Source: Albifimbria verrucaria
Taxonomy: Eukaryota > Ascomycota > Sordariomycetes > Hypocreales > Stachybotryaceae
Length of the DNA stretch: 64,000 nt
NCBI GenBank assembly: GCA_020081605.1
Contig: JAHREC010000045.1
Span: forward strand, 1,488,001 to 1,552,000
Direction: 5' to 3'
Position numbers and translations under genes: made by a program. This document shows, piece by piece, positions 1-12,416 of this stretch. The notes beneath the pieces were generated by a model, which saw nothing but the letters and a program-made list of their open reading frames with translations, made no database searches and was not told the DNA's origin. How positions within the stretch are numbered: position 1 is the first letter of the stretch; each line of letters begins with the position of its first letter.

Positions 1-1129
1 GATGTACTCCAGGAGGCTCCCCAGTGTTGAGCCTCGAAACTGTGAAATGAGATTTTGCATTAGCGATATCGGTCATGGATCCGTTCCGACTGGCATGTCA
101 ATCTCTGACCAATGTGCATTGACCGTAACTAATTGAGCCATTAAGGCCATGTTCGTAGCATCATAGCCTGCTGATGCTAGGTGTGGCGGCCTCTAACTGA
201 CTTTGCTGACTTCAGTCTTCGGTTCATGGCGTACCTGGACCCAAATGTTAGCCGATTCCACCTATCATTGGTGTCCGCTCTGAAATGGGCCATGCCGATC
301 ATAGCTTGCTTCCCCAGAGTGGACCAGACGGAGAGCTTGGTAGGGACAGGGATCCCTCGGTCCGACCGGCTCACAGGCTCTCATTTTCCTCAGTGCTGCT
401 GAGTGCCAATGGGTAGGCATCACATGCGATCGCGTAGCACCTCTCTGTTCCAATTCCCCATCCATCAAGGTGGCATATAGGGACATTGGGCCGACAGGCT
501 GGCTCTGCTTCGCTCGCGGCCAAGTGGGAAGGGCCGAATAGGAGTCCACCAGCAAAGCTGAGCTCAGGTCCCATCTGGAAATCAAGGCACGGGGACTGGA
601 GCTCTGCATCGGCCAAACCACTGGATCTGAGTGAGATGCGAAGCTTGTACTGAAGCGACTAAACTGTACCGAGCAGGTCATTAGACGACTCTCCTCCCCG
701 CTTCCTCTCTGCAGTCTTCACCCCGTGGGCTCCCCGCTGTGGAGGAAGACGCCACCCTTTCACTCGGTTGCTGTCTCCTTTGGCTGTTGTGTGTGGGGAT
801 GGACAAGTCGAGAGTAGGGCCGATGACTGGTCCTGTCGGTCCAATCGAACCCCTGACTGGCAATTCACTCCAAGCGCCAATGACGATAGCTCGGCAGGCT
901 GTTACTCAGGCAAGGGGCTTTGCTGAGTTGAGCGGACATCTACAGCACCCGTTGTGCGACGAAGCCGCTCGTAGCAAATCGTCAATTGCACCTTGTGACG
1001 CTCTTGGTTGGCGATGGGGCAGCAATCTCGGCGCGACTATATATACCATGGCCATGTCCAGATCTTCAATACGTTTTCCACTCTCGACACGCTCAATCAA
1101 GTCGTTTGACAGTCTGCTAGCCTTTCACA
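1..1129. other. Intergenic; glucoamylase upstream region
   Basis: No convincing gene is seen. Open frames on both strands lack family resemblance and overlap each other. The right end is the promoter of the glucoamylase gene. Confidence 0.6.
1038..1045 (+). promoter_or_regulatory. TATA box of the glucoamylase gene
   Basis: TATATATA lies 92 bases before the ATG at 1130. It is a perfect TATA element at a plausible distance for a strongly expressed fungal secreted-enzyme gene. Confidence 0.55.
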
Positions 1130-2954
1130 ATGTTGGCTAAAGCTTTCCTCACTACCGTCGCAACGGTGGCCACGCTGGGCTTCAGCCTGGTCAGCGCAGA
1201 GCCGATCCCTCGCCTCAACTGCCGTGACGATCTCGAGGATTTCATCACGAAGCAAAAGGCCGTCTCTATTGCCGGTGTCCTCGCCAACATTGGCCCTGAT
1301 GGATCTGAGGCTCGCGGCGTTCCCGCTGGTATTGTTGTTGCCAGCCCATCTCGCCAGGAACCTGATTGTAAGTACTGCGCGTCTAAAAACAGTATGTTCT
1401 TTGTTAACGAGATCGACCGCTAGACTGGTACACCTGGACCCGTGATGCTGCTCTGACCTACAAGGCTCTCGTCGAGCGCTTCATTGCTGGCGACTCCTCC
1501 CTGAAGCAGAAGCTGGACGACTACGTTTCAGCCCAGGCCAAGCTCCAGGGCCTCACCAACCCTTCAGGAAGCCCTGGCTCTGGCGGTCTTGGCGAGCCCA
1601 AGTTCAACGTCGACCTGACCGCCTTCACTGGCTCTTGGGGCCGCCCTCAGCGCGATGGTCCTCCTCTCCGTGCTACTGCCCTTATCTTGTATGCCAACTG
1701 GCTCATCGCCAACGGCGAGCGCACCAAGGCTGCCAACACTGTCTGGCCCGTCATTGTCAAGGATCTTGAGTACACGGCTCGCTACTGGAACCAGACTGGC
1801 TTCGACCTGTGGGAGGAGGTCAACGGCTCTTCTTTCTTCACCATCTCAGCCTCTCACCGTGCCCTGGTTGAGGGATCTGCTCTTGCCAAGCAGCTGGGAC
1901 AGACATGCACCGGATGCGCCGAAGCGGCTCCCCAGGTTCTGTGCTTTGCCCAGTCCTTCTGGGTTGGCGGTTACATCGACTCCAACATCAACGTCAACGA
2001 CGGCCGTACCGGCAAGGACGTCAACTCCATCCTCTCTTCGCTCCACACCTTCGACCCCGAGGCCAAGTGCAACAGCGCCACTTTCCAGCCTTGCTCCTCC
2101 AGGGCTCTTCTGAACCACAAGGCTGTTGTCGACTCGTTCCGCGCTGAATATGCCATCAACAGGGGCATTGCTCAGGGCCGAGCTGCTGCCGTCGGTCGTT
2201 ACAAGGAGGATGTCTACTACAACGGTAACCCTTGGTACCTCGCTACTCTTGCTGCCGCTGAGCAGCTTTACTCTGCTATCTACCAGTGGAACAAGGTGGG
2301 ATCCATCACTGTTGACTCCACGTCTCTTCCTTTCTTCAAGGACATTTTCCCATCTGCTGCCGCAGGCACCTACCAGAAGGGCAGCACCACTTACAACTCC
2401 CTCATCGACGCTGTCCGCAAGTACGCCGATGACTTTGTTGCCGTTGTGAAGAAGTACACCCTGCCGACGGTTCGCTCGATGAGCAGTTCGACAGAAACAC
2501 TGGTGCTCCCCGATCTGCTCGCGATCTCACCTGGTCTTTCGCCGCCTTCCTCACCGCCATCGAGCGCCGTGATGGAGTTGTTCCTCCCGGCTGGGGCGAG
2601 CCCAACGCCAACACCGTCCCCAACGTCTGCACCGGTACCCCCAGCTGCAACTCCCGCACCACCTTCAACGTTCGTGTCAAGACCGTGCCTGGCGAGAACA
2701 TCTACGTCGTGGGAGCTCTCACCCAGCTCTCCAACTGGGACCCCAACACCGCGAAGCTGCTCAGCGCCTCGCGATACACTGCCAACGACCCTCTCTGGTA
2801 CGCGGATATTGACATCCCCGCGGAGACTTCCTTTGAGTACAAGTACATCAAGAAGGTCAACGGCCAGGTTGTCTGGGAGAGCGACCCCAACCGCCGATTC
2901 GTGACCAGCAAGGGATGCGGTAGCACAACCACCATCAACGATACTTGGAGGTAA
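1130..2954 (+). CDS. Secreted glucoamylase, GH15 with C-terminal CBM20 (frame broken once)
   Basis: Extracellular glucan 1,4-alpha-glucosidase that releases glucose from the non-reducing ends of starch. A signal peptide (MLAKAFLTTVATVATLGFS...) precedes the GH15 (alpha/alpha)6 domain. One intron spans 1368-1423 (GTAAGT...TAG) and rejoins the WYTWTRD motif. The catalytic acid lies in DLWEEVNG, and the catalytic base is expected in the DEQFD segment after the break. The C-terminal starch-binding CBM20 starts near 2660 and contains GALTQLSNWDP, LWYADIDIP and FEYKYIKK, ending INDTWR. The reading frame is lost at the CCC of 2459-2461, where one missing C restores both sides. The linker between the domains is short, unlike the long Ser/Thr linker of Aspergillus enzymes. 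Identification is firm. Confidence 0.93.
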
Positions 2955-3342
2955 AGCAGGATCGTCCGATCCGGAGAAGAAATGTAGTATATAGGGAATG
3001 AAATAAAGTAAATACGTCGTGCTCTATACTTCTCCACCTGTGACAATGTTGCCTTCTTTGGCATCATAGTTTTACAAACTAAAGTTTACGTTATGTAAAT
3101 CGGCATTCCATCTCCTATAAATCCTTGATTGTTGCAATAGTTCTAATGGGACAGTCATTTGGACGATTCTTGAGTGCCAATGAGAAGTGTCATTGTGTAT
3201 GTAGCATGCTAGCTGGTGTACAGATAAATGATCGACTTAATTCCCAACCATTTCCGCTTGCAATATGGTATCATAGTGTCCCAACAAGACTTCGTCTATA
3301 TCCTACAAACCCTCGACAAAAGAAAAATGTGGTATGCTTTGC
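2955..3342. other. Intergenic, convergent 3' ends
   Basis: Lies between the 3' end of the glucoamylase gene and the 3' end of the small minus-strand gene. It is AT-rich, as expected for 3' UTRs; nothing else is seen. Confidence 0.5.
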
Positions 3343-3605
3343 TTAGCCGACTCGGTTGGCGGTGGTCCAGCGAGCGGCGGGATCAACCATCATGCGCTCC
3401 GCCTGAACGGCAGACCACTCGTGGTTGTCTGAGATGTTTGAGTCGACGGAACCGCGCTTTTCTTGGCGTTCAGCCATCACTCGGTTGCTTGCCTTCTTGG
3501 CAGGAGAGATGTTGAGGAGAAGCGACGCTTAGATCTAGGGCCAGCAGTCAGTATGGGATAGGCCTGGTGGTAAAACGTGCAGGGAACATACTCTTGAGGA
3601 GCCAT
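3343..3605 (-). CDS. Small spliced hypothetical protein
   Basis: I do not recognise the family. The minus strand starts MAPQ at 3605, followed by a good intron donor (GTATGT). The last exon is clearly coding-like and charged (NRVMAERQEKRGSVDSN, then EWSAVQAERMMVDPAARW, ending ANRVG and TAA at 3343-3345). Joining the donor to the AAG acceptor before CAACCGAG gives an in-frame product of about 50 residues. Earlier acceptors (CCTAG, ATCTAAG) give the wrong frame unless a base is missing. There is no signal peptide or membrane segment. A TATA-like stretch lies near 3718-3727 upstream. The gene is probably real; the exact splice is open. Confidence 0.45.
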
Positions 3606-4696
3606 TGTGAAAGAATAAAGTAATGAGGTAGTGGTTTGTAATTTGTAGTTGTTTGAGTACTTGCTTGTTTCTGTGCTTGATGATTGAAAGTATTTTATTT
3701 CGACCGGTGGAATCATGGATTTATATAGTTGATTGAACCACAGCTTCACCCATCATCTTACGCCACTCTATGCTCGATATCCTCCATGAGATCTCTTGCC
3801 CCAAATTACTGCTTTTGGCGATGCGTAACATCATACTCGCAATCCTGTTGCTACGATCAGCTTGGCAATCGCCAAATCGAGCGCCCATCTTCATCACCTA
3901 CCGCACAGACACCACCACTCAGCCACATCGAGCACCAAGCAAGACAACACTCGTAGATTTCTTATCCAATTAACCCACGAGCAGGTGACGATCAGTGACG
4001 AAAACCTGGGGTTGAGGCGCTGGACCCCTAGGACCCCTAACTCAGCCGTACGGCATACTGGATCCCTGCACCAATGACGGTGAATAGGCCAACTCGATCG
4101 GCAAACCCTTGGGGTTACATTGCCACCATATTCGCAGCCACGGTAACGTCATCAGTGTTACCATCCACCCAGAAAGAAGAGGAGGTCCAGCCATTCACTG
4201 CGGTTCTAGGACATTCGATCGAACGCCTTTCGTGGGAGAAACGTGGCTGTTAATGGTAAAATGACGACTATCTACATCCCGCTTAATTTAGCCTAAGGGC
4301 AAAGTGAAGTCGGATGCTGACATTCTACGTCATTATCCCAACTTCAAGGGTTTCCCAGATTGATAAGTCATCTCATAATAATTGAAGTAAGGGCTGAACA
4401 CACTGTAGATTCTACTACATCAACGTCACTTTACATGTTGAACCTATGGCTTGAAATTAAGCGAGTGGCAATGAGATTTTGATGGACTCGCTGCTGCATT
4501 CACTGACGTTGATATGTACTTGATGAATTCACAGGTGCATGGTTATTTGTGAATGAACTGCGCTTTGATTGACTATTGCAGTACCGCTAGACGTCGCTTC
4601 GTAACACGAGAATCTCTCGAAAGAATTTACAACTTAGAAATGTGATATGTCCAAAGAAATCCTACCCATCCTCCCCTAGAAATAGATTGGTTCGGC
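3606..4696. other. Intergenic
   Basis: Promoter side of the small minus-strand gene and 3' flank of the pectate lyase gene. No gene, repeat or RNA is recognised. Confidence 0.5.
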
Positions 4697-6024
4697 TTAG
4701 AAGCTGAGGTTGGCACCGGCCTGCTTGGGGACGGTGCTGGCGACGCTGGAGGCGCCGAGGAGAGAGTAAGAGTAGGGAACAGAGTTGGCGTTCAGGTTGC
4801 CCTGAGGAGCCTCGTTCGCGCCGCCACCCAGGTTGACATCGAAGACGGAAGCATAGCTATTCAGTTTGTTAGTCGAGGGAAACCGGCGCAGATCGGGGAC
4901 TACTAGATTTACGTACCCAACCTCCTTAGAGTCACGGCTAGTGATGGCAATGGGGGTGTTCGAGAAGGAGCTGCTCTGGACAAGGACCTGAGCGCCCATG
5001 CGGGTGTTGATGCCAGTGACGGAGACGCTGTCGATTTCTGTCAGTGAAATCCTCCAAGCAAAATAGCGGCTAACTCACCCCTCGTAGTAGTTGTTGTAGA
5101 TGTGGCCGGTACCGAAGCGGATCAGGGAGTACGGGAGCCAACGTTCTTCCAGTAGTTGTTGGCGTAGGTGATGCGGAGCTTGCCCTTGTCCTCGCTGGAG
5201 TTGCTGTCGCTGTGGCCGACGAGAGAGGCCTTGTGGTGGTCGTGGAAGTAGTTGCTGATGAAAAAATTAGCTTCTCGCTAGAGGGAGAATTTGACGAGTT
5301 GGTGTTCTTACTTGGAAACAGTGATGAAGTCAGCGCCGTGGCTGCTGTCAACAAGACCATCATAGTAGTCCTTGTCCTCAACGAGGCCAGAAGAGAGCTC
5401 GTTGTGGTCGATCCAGACGTTGGTGCTAGCCTGTTCCAGGATGTTAGCAAAAGATTCACTAGGGCCACGAGCATGGGTGGACTCACGTCAATGCCAACAG
5501 CATCGCCGTTGTCAGCAACAACGTTGGAGAGCTTGAGGTTGCGGATGATGACGTTCTTCTGACGGCGGATGTAAAGACCGACGTTGTTGAAGCCTGGTAG
5601 AACCAGCGATGTCAGCGTCAGTGGTTGGGGAAAAGCAAGCGTTGCACTAACCAGCACCGGGAAGGCCAATGACAGACTTGTTGCTGCCAATGCGGACCTT
5701 GGTGTTGCCAGAGATGATGCCCTTGACAACAACGATACGGGGAGTCGCGTCCTTCTCGTTGACGGCAGCGGTGAACTCGGGGAGGGTCGAGACGGTGGTC
5801 ACGGAGCCACCAGCACCACCCTTGGTACTATGTTCTGGTTAGCCACTGATAGTATGGGAAGATAGTTCAGGTACTCACCCTCCGTTCTGGGTAGCGTAGC
5901 CAAGGTTGGCAGCCTCAGAGATAGAAGCCCTCTTCTCCAGAGCATGAGTGGCATCATCCCGGGTGGGAGTAGGCGAGGCGGCGACAGCGGCGACCAGGCC
6001 GGCGACAACAGTGAGGAACTTCAT
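4697..6024 (-). CDS. Secreted pectate lyase, PL1 family (frame broken once)
   Basis: Extracellular enzyme that cleaves polygalacturonate by beta-elimination and needs calcium. The protein starts with a signal peptide (MKFLTVVAGLVAAVAAS). At least four introns (e.g. GTGAGTACC, GTTAGTGCA, GTGAGTCC, GTAAGAAC donors) separate the exons. Parallel beta-helix motifs are visible: NVIIRNLKLSNV, then NVWIDHNELSSG with the calcium-site D, then NYFHDHHKASLVGHSD, then SRTP/IRFG around the expected catalytic Arg, and NYYEG. The stop is at 4697-4699. The frame breaks in the SRTP motif at 5125-5127 (GGG on the plus strand), where one missing base restores the match. A TATAAA on the minus strand (plus 6178-6183) lies about 155 bases upstream of the ATG. 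Family assignment is firm. Confidence 0.92.
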
Positions 6025-7845
6025 TTTGATGGTTGGTTTTGTTGAAGAAGAAGAAGATCAAATTGAACGAATTTCTCAGTGCGCAGACGAGAATGCAGAA
6101 GACAAGAAGGCGAGAGGCTGATGAGGAGCGGTTGAGCACTTCAACTCCATGGCCGACTATCACGACGACGGTCGTCCTTTATACCTCTAGAAGCCAGTGG
6201 ACTTGAAGCTCGTCTCTCCTAGATTAGTCCATGGCCTCCAATCTCCTTTGGGCGTGCCTGGAACTCCTATCCCCATCATTCCTCATTAGGTCCTGAATTT
6301 CCGCAATCGTGGAGTCTGGGAATTGATCCACGAATGAGAGGCCGCCCCATGCAGATCCCATCCCAAGAGCCGAACTCCCGTCGATGTTTCAGATGAAACG
6401 AAAGCTGGCAAATGCGCTCCGGCCTTGTCCCCACACACACACGAGCCGGGCTGGATGTTGTTGTCGTTGCAGAGCCCCTCGACCCCCATGGCGGAGGAAA
6501 GGTTGCCAAATTCCCACGAATTGTCGATTTTGCCGTCTTTCCCGGGTGCTGCGCTGGTGCATCTACGTGCCACCTCTGGCTGAGCCGAGTGCCGGCAGAC
6601 TGCATTACGGGGCTTTTACTGGAGTGCTTGCATTAGGATAGTCTGGGGAAATGCATATCGGGGCAAAAGGCTGAGCTGCAGAGGAGCCTGTCTGTTTACA
6701 CCGTCCCACTTGGCCACTACCCACCAGCGTGGAAACAGGCTGTCCCTGCCCTCGCCCGTCTGATCTTGGCACGGCATAGCTTCTAGTCTACATGGCCCGA
6801 GGCGTAGTTTATGAGTCTAAAGAATGTTATCTGGACGTCAAAGCAAGCGGCTCAGCCAGAAGCTATGACCTCGCGAGCTGACTGACATTGAAGACACCAA
6901 CATCAACGACGGGGCTTCCAACCTTCTCCTACGGGCATGGCTGAAAGCTGACCCACGCACGACCAAGCTTGGCCTGCATATATCACCGATATTTCTGGTC
7001 AGAAGTGACATATGCACTCTTCTAGGCATGGTTCCTCCACGGACGCATCCGCACCGCGACGAAGCTGTGCATGCGTTGTGGCCTGGTCGCACCATAGCCA
7101 AGTCTAATGACGATCCACATTATCAAGTATCTATATCGTGTTTCCTCGGGTTAAAACTTCCGTCACATTAGCAAGTTCTGACGAAAACTTTCATGTGGGC
7201 TCGGCCAGCTCGGGATACTCGGTATAGCTCGTTCTTTGAATAATGTGCCTCGTTGGCAGAGTCAACCGAGTAGCTACGTCCTGGTGACTTGCCCAGTTTT
7301 CCTTTTCGATTTATGACTGCATTCATTTACACGTGTTGAGCAGCTTCGTTGGCATTTGTTGAAAAGATCTATCAACTATTGCCGCCTCAACACCACTATC
7401 CTTTACACAACTTGTACTTTGGAGGAACTCATCTTCAGTTTTCATCATTACACCGAAACATTATGGCAACTACTCTAAGACATATTAAACTAAATTAGAA
7501 AACCCAATATACTCGGTAAGATTTCCGCATTGTCTCCAGGACAGAGCTCCACAGATGGTGGTGCTGGATATCAGGTTCAGGCAAGGAATACCGGGGATAA
7601 CCAGGAATCAAGCAGTTCCAAACCTGATGCCTATCACTTGGCAAAAGTGGGCACGAATGAAGCTACAGACCAGCACTAAGCTTATTTTTCTTGGTCAAAA
7701 ATTCTATCTCAATTTAAGTGAGGGCGCTAAAACAGCGCCAATTGCTTGCTGAAACCGCAGCCCATCCATCCCATCTACCCATTGCACACCAACGCCATAC
7801 GCTAAGCCCCTTTTTCGCTGTTCATGCTTCCATACAATGACACCA
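6025..7845. other. Intergenic, about 1.8 kb
   Basis: Contains the pectate lyase promoter (left) and the 3' flank of the Dug2-like gene (right). No supported gene or repeat is seen between them. Confidence 0.5.
6178..6183 (-). promoter_or_regulatory. TATA box of the pectate lyase gene
   Basis: TATAAA on the minus strand, about 155 bases before the pectate lyase ATG at 6024. Confidence 0.45.
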
Positions 7846-10564
7846 TCAGAGCCTAGCAAACACCTTGCCAAAGATCTCCTTGGCTTTGACCAGGTTCAGC
7901 ATGCTGATGCGCTCGTTGTCAAGATGTGCCGAGTCGCTAGCCTGGCCACAGGGTAAGTGTGCCGCTGCGGCGCCGAATTCCTTTCCAAGAACCGAATGGC
8001 AGGGATGGACCCTCCTTCACGGATATACAGCGGCCGCTTGGGCTTGCAGTTTCCGGCGGGGCTGTGCTGAATGTCTCCAGTTTGGTGCCCGTTCGAGGTC
8101 TGACCATGGCCATCAGTATCAAAGCTGTCAGGCCAAGCCTCAATGACCGCCTTCTCCAGGGTCCTGAATATTTGGTTCCTAGGATCTCCTAGCCAAGGTT
8201 CGGCTCGGTTGTCAATGTTGACGGTCAGCCTATTCTGTGATTCTAGAGTTGCAAACTCTCTACGCAGGAAACTCGTAAGCCCTTCAATCACTGCCTCAAC
8301 TTCCTGGCCAGGCACAAGTCTCAAGCTGATATGTGAGCTTGCATGACTGCTAACCAGACTTCCTCGGGGCCAGAAACCTTGTATCGATGGATAGTGAGGT
8401 TTGGTTCGCGCCAGCGCGCCATGAGCGATCGCTTGAGTTTATCCTCGGGTGTAGCCTCCGGATTACGTCGCGTTAGAATAGATGCTATTTCATCATAACG
8501 AGCTTCCTCTTCTGCCGTTATTGCTGGCACGCCGTCATAGAAGCCTGGGATTTGGATTATGTTCCCGCGCCCTTTGAGCCTGGACAAGACGCATGTCAAA
8601 TCAGAGAGCGGCTCATCCATCATATACGAGCCATCAACACCAGAGTGAGTGTCGGGCCTGGGCGAGTCCACGCAAACAGTGGCGTGAAGGACACCTCTGA
8701 GGCCGTAGGTTAAGCATGGCACATCATTATTGAGCCAGTAGCTGTTGGCCAAGAGGATGTAGTCAATGTGGCCGATAAGTTCCTTGTTTTTTCTCACGGC
8801 CTCCTCAAACCCGCCAGAGCCGAATTCTTCTTCGCCCTCGATGAGGAATATGACATCGTTTTCCAGTTTTTGTGCCTGCATGAGGTCTGTGACAGCATAA
8901 AGAGCCGCGATGATGGGGCCTTTGTTGTCGCTGGCGCCGCGCCCGTATAAATACCCGTTGGCTCCCTCAGCGTGAAGGGATCCGAGCTCCATTTTCCTTC
9001 GTTGCTATCGGCGGCCACCACATCGTAGTGCCCGTAGAATAAGATACGCTTCCGGTTTTCAAGAGGTTCTCGCTTGCCCGAGAATCTAGCATAAACGACA
9101 GGGTTGTGATTCTTTTCAGGGCTGAGCATCTCAACATGACCACCAAGGCGCTTGAAGAGGGCACCGAGAAATGTGGCGCCCTTGCGACAGTCCTCAGCAT
9201 ACTCAGGTCTCGAGGAGATGGTCTTGTATGACACAAAATCTCTGAGGGTAGAAAGAAGGACGTTTTCAGTCTCCTCCGTGACATTGTTGTCATGGTGCGT
9301 CTCGTCTTTCAGAGACCATACCGCAACGTTGTCGTCATTTGCACCAGTAATGTAGAATTGCTTGTTTTTGTATGTGGTGATGGCCGAGGCCAGAATTTTG
9401 CCCTCGTGCGCCTTCCATTTACTCAAGCATTGATAGCGCTGGGTAACGTCACCTGAGGCATCCTGGTATTTTCCATAATGCGCCGTGCTGTATTGCTGTT
9501 GGAAAAATCAGATTAGCCCGCAGCCTTGAAAGAGGAATGAAGCAACTCACAGCAGCCCATCCATTTGTAGATCCTGTCCACAAATAGCCCCAGCCCATCT
9601 GGAGCGACATGATGTCGGCGTCGTGGGCCTTGATCACTCTCAGTCTTTGCGTGGTGTCAAGATCCCAAAGCTCAACAACACCATCCAACTTTCCAGAGTA
9701 GAGAAAAGAGCCGTCTATGGCAAGTGAAAGAACCGACTCGGCGTCCTCGTCACCGAGCGTTATAAGCTCCTCTATGCTGCCGTCGTCGCCCGAGGCATCA
9801 GCGTGACGCCTGCCGGGGTCAAGCTCCACAGCTTGATTGTGCCATCTCCACCCCAGAAATCAAGACATCTTCGTTGGGATCCACGTCAACCGTAGGGCCC
9901 TTTGCCATGAGCATACAATAGACGTAGCCGTGGTGGGCAAAGTTGCGAATTGAGCCGCTCTCAATCTCCAGGACGGAACGGGCGCGGGGATCAAGGCCCA
10001 CTTGTCTTCGTTGCGTCTCGGCGTGCTCGTGCCACCGACGGCCTTTGAGTCAAAGAAGCGATGACTCCTTCGATCAGGGTGTCGCTGAGAGTCGGAGGAA
10101 ACGACATTGGCGGCATCACTCAACGAGACCCACTGAATGCTGGCATTCTGGGCTCCGATGTAGAGTGTGTCATACTGAGGGCTATATGCTGTGCAGAATA
10201 AGTCGCCGACGTCGTGGGTGCCGTAGATCTCGTAGATTCGATCCAAGGTCTTGGGACACCAGACACTTATGATTGGTTCGCCGGCGCTTGAGAAGAGGAG
10301 GGAGGCATCAGGAGAGAGGAAGAGGGAAAGGACGCTGCGCTTGTGAGCCTGAATCTTGCGAGACTGCTGAAAGGTGGCAAGAGACCAGGTAACGATTTCG
10401 CCGTCTTGCGTGCCAGCGTAGATGGTGTCATGGTCTGGGCTCGCGGCGAGAGCGAGGACGGTGGTGCTGTGCTCTAGGACATGGACGAGGTCTGGGCGGT
10501 CGTGGGGATCAGTCGAGGCTTCGGAGGAGGTCGAGACGGGTAGGGTGACTGGGTTTGAGGACAT
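7846..10564 (-). CDS. DUG2: Dug2-like glutathione-degrading peptidase: WD40 repeats plus M20 domain (frame broken six times)
   Basis: Probable large subunit of the cytosolic glutathione degradosome, which with the Dug3 amidotransferase hydrolyses the gamma-glutamyl bond of glutathione. The start is MSSNPVTLP at 10564; an upstream in-frame Met at 10669 is less likely. The N-terminal half carries WD40 repeats (TIYAGTQDGEIVTWSL, LLFSSAGEPIISVW, SGKLDGVVELWDLDTT, ITGANDDNVAVWSLKDE). The C-terminal half is an M20 metallopeptidase: ILFYGHYDVV (zinc His and Asp), YGRGASDNKGP (bridging Asp), IEGEEEFGSGG (catalytic Glu), and a terminal REGGSIPAI segment. An intron near 9500-9549 joins the two halves. 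The frame breaks at about 9997-9999, 9851-9854, 9815-9818, 8964-8966, 8366-8369 and 7982-7984. Each is repaired by one base in a short homopolymer, and the encoded protein otherwise matches throughout. Confidence 0.85.
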
Positions 10565-12416
10565 GGCTGCTACTGTTTCCAGGCAAAGAATTGTCAGTCT
10601 GGCTGCCTCGAAGCGACGATTTGAAGCATAGTTATCACACCAGCATGGCGGGGCAGCAGCCTCAGCCAAGGGACAGCTCGGCGTGCTGCTCGGTAGCTGT
10701 TAGGCCAATGGGCTGATGTTTTGAAGCCCAATCAATGCAACCTCACTGAAGTTGTCAATTGGGGACGCAGCTCTGTATGCAAAGGCGGCGCGGAAAAGCA
10801 ATGGTCGAATGGCTGACTCAAAGGCACTGCGATGAGAGCTGAATCAAGGTGATGCAATGTCAGGGTCTTCTGACGATATCGGAGCCATGATTGGGCACAG
10901 AGGCCGATAAGATAAGCTGCTGCTGAGCTCAGCAAAGCACGACCCGACTTTAAGGGACATGACCACTATAATCGAGCCTGCCCACTAGGCCGAGCTTAAT
11001 TGACGAGCCCAACTTGGTGTGTCAGTGTTGCTGTATCTCAACACAACACCATCGTGCAAATTCGTGGAAAGAGATGATCTGTTGCCGCACACCAGGCAGC
11101 CAGACTTCATTTCTTTAGCTGATCATATACATACCGGCAGACCCAAAGTATTTGCAGACCCTGTTTTCAACTACATCTCATGATGCTTCTTACTCGGCAT
11201 GTCGTATTCACAGGAGAAAGGAACGCAAGAAAAACTGCACCAGGAAACCATGCGTTCACCCACCTTTAATCTTTATTGAAAAATCCGACGCTTCGTCCAC
11301 TGCAATCTTGACACAGCCAGGGCACTGAAAACAGTCCCCAAGGTCGTGGATCCAGGGCATTTGGGTGGCCAACATGTTGCGCTCGTCTTCTACCACAGCC
11401 AACTTGAGCTGGAATGACACATAGCAGGCAGATGCAATTGGTTAGTACAGAGAAGAGAGAACATTTTCCACCCGATGCCTGCTTTATGTAGCATCGGAAA
11501 CTGCTTCCACGTCTGGGCCGTTTGGGTGAGGAATCCCATGCTCCGTGAGCTGGCCTTAAAGGGGCGCTCTTGTCTTGGGTGTCGCCTCACCGCATCGAAA
11601 TGACGAGCGAGCATGCCCGGCACGGCCGCGAGGCAAACTGCAGAACCACCATTCACAGATCGAGAAGACGGGCATTTGTGGAACCGGCATCGGCCCTGGA
11701 CTGCTTCTGGCCCTTTATCCCGGTCGCTGCCTTTCAGGAGAAACGGGCAGCACCTCGTCAGTGCAACCCGATCTTCAGATGTGATGTCGCGCGAGAAATG
11801 TTTGGTCTCACAGTGTGCTGCGATAAGGGGACATGATGTAACATTGTTTCGCTTGGCAGCATATCCTCACGCACTCGTCAGGTAGACCTCTACTGACCAA
11901 TTGTTGTATCACGAAGCCAATTGTTCCTTCATGTCGAAGGCGTCGTGATGCCTCCTATTTGGATAGTCGTGTGCCTTGCTTATGTGCATCGGAGGTGAGC
12001 AATTGTCCATATTCGGATTGCCGTTTCACGGAAATCCAATCTCACCGGTATACTTTGGAGAGATGCGATGGTACTTACTCAAGGCTTTAGCCCAACGATA
12101 TTGCGACATCCTTTGTAATGGAGGCCGGTAAAAGACTGGAATTTTTAGGTAGGAAGTCGTGCGATGCTAGAGTCTGGTGATATGGAAGTACACCAGGGAA
12201 GCAAGCACCTCTCAACGGCTTCCTTCCTAGGGAAATACTGTCGTGACTGCACCTTTTGTTAAACAAGGTCACATCATTCTCCTATCATTCTCCTATCATT
12301 CTCCTTGTTTTCTCAACTTCACCAAACAACTAACAAACGTCGTCCGCATCCGCTTGATTGCCCTCATGTTAAACTCACCCCTTCAGACCTGATACTTCTG
12401 GGTTGCTTTGGACAAT
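10565..12416. other. Intergenic, about 1.85 kb
   Basis: Holds the promoter of the Dug2-like gene and the upstream region of the IgE-binding-type gene. Apart from a short 11-bp triplicate near the right end, nothing is recognised. Confidence 0.5.
12273..12305. repeat. 11-bp tandem triplicate
   Basis: Three perfect head-to-tail copies of ATCATTCTCCT, about 110 bases upstream of the IgE-binding-type start codon. It is pyrimidine-rich and may be part of a fungal CT-rich promoter element. Confidence 0.8.
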
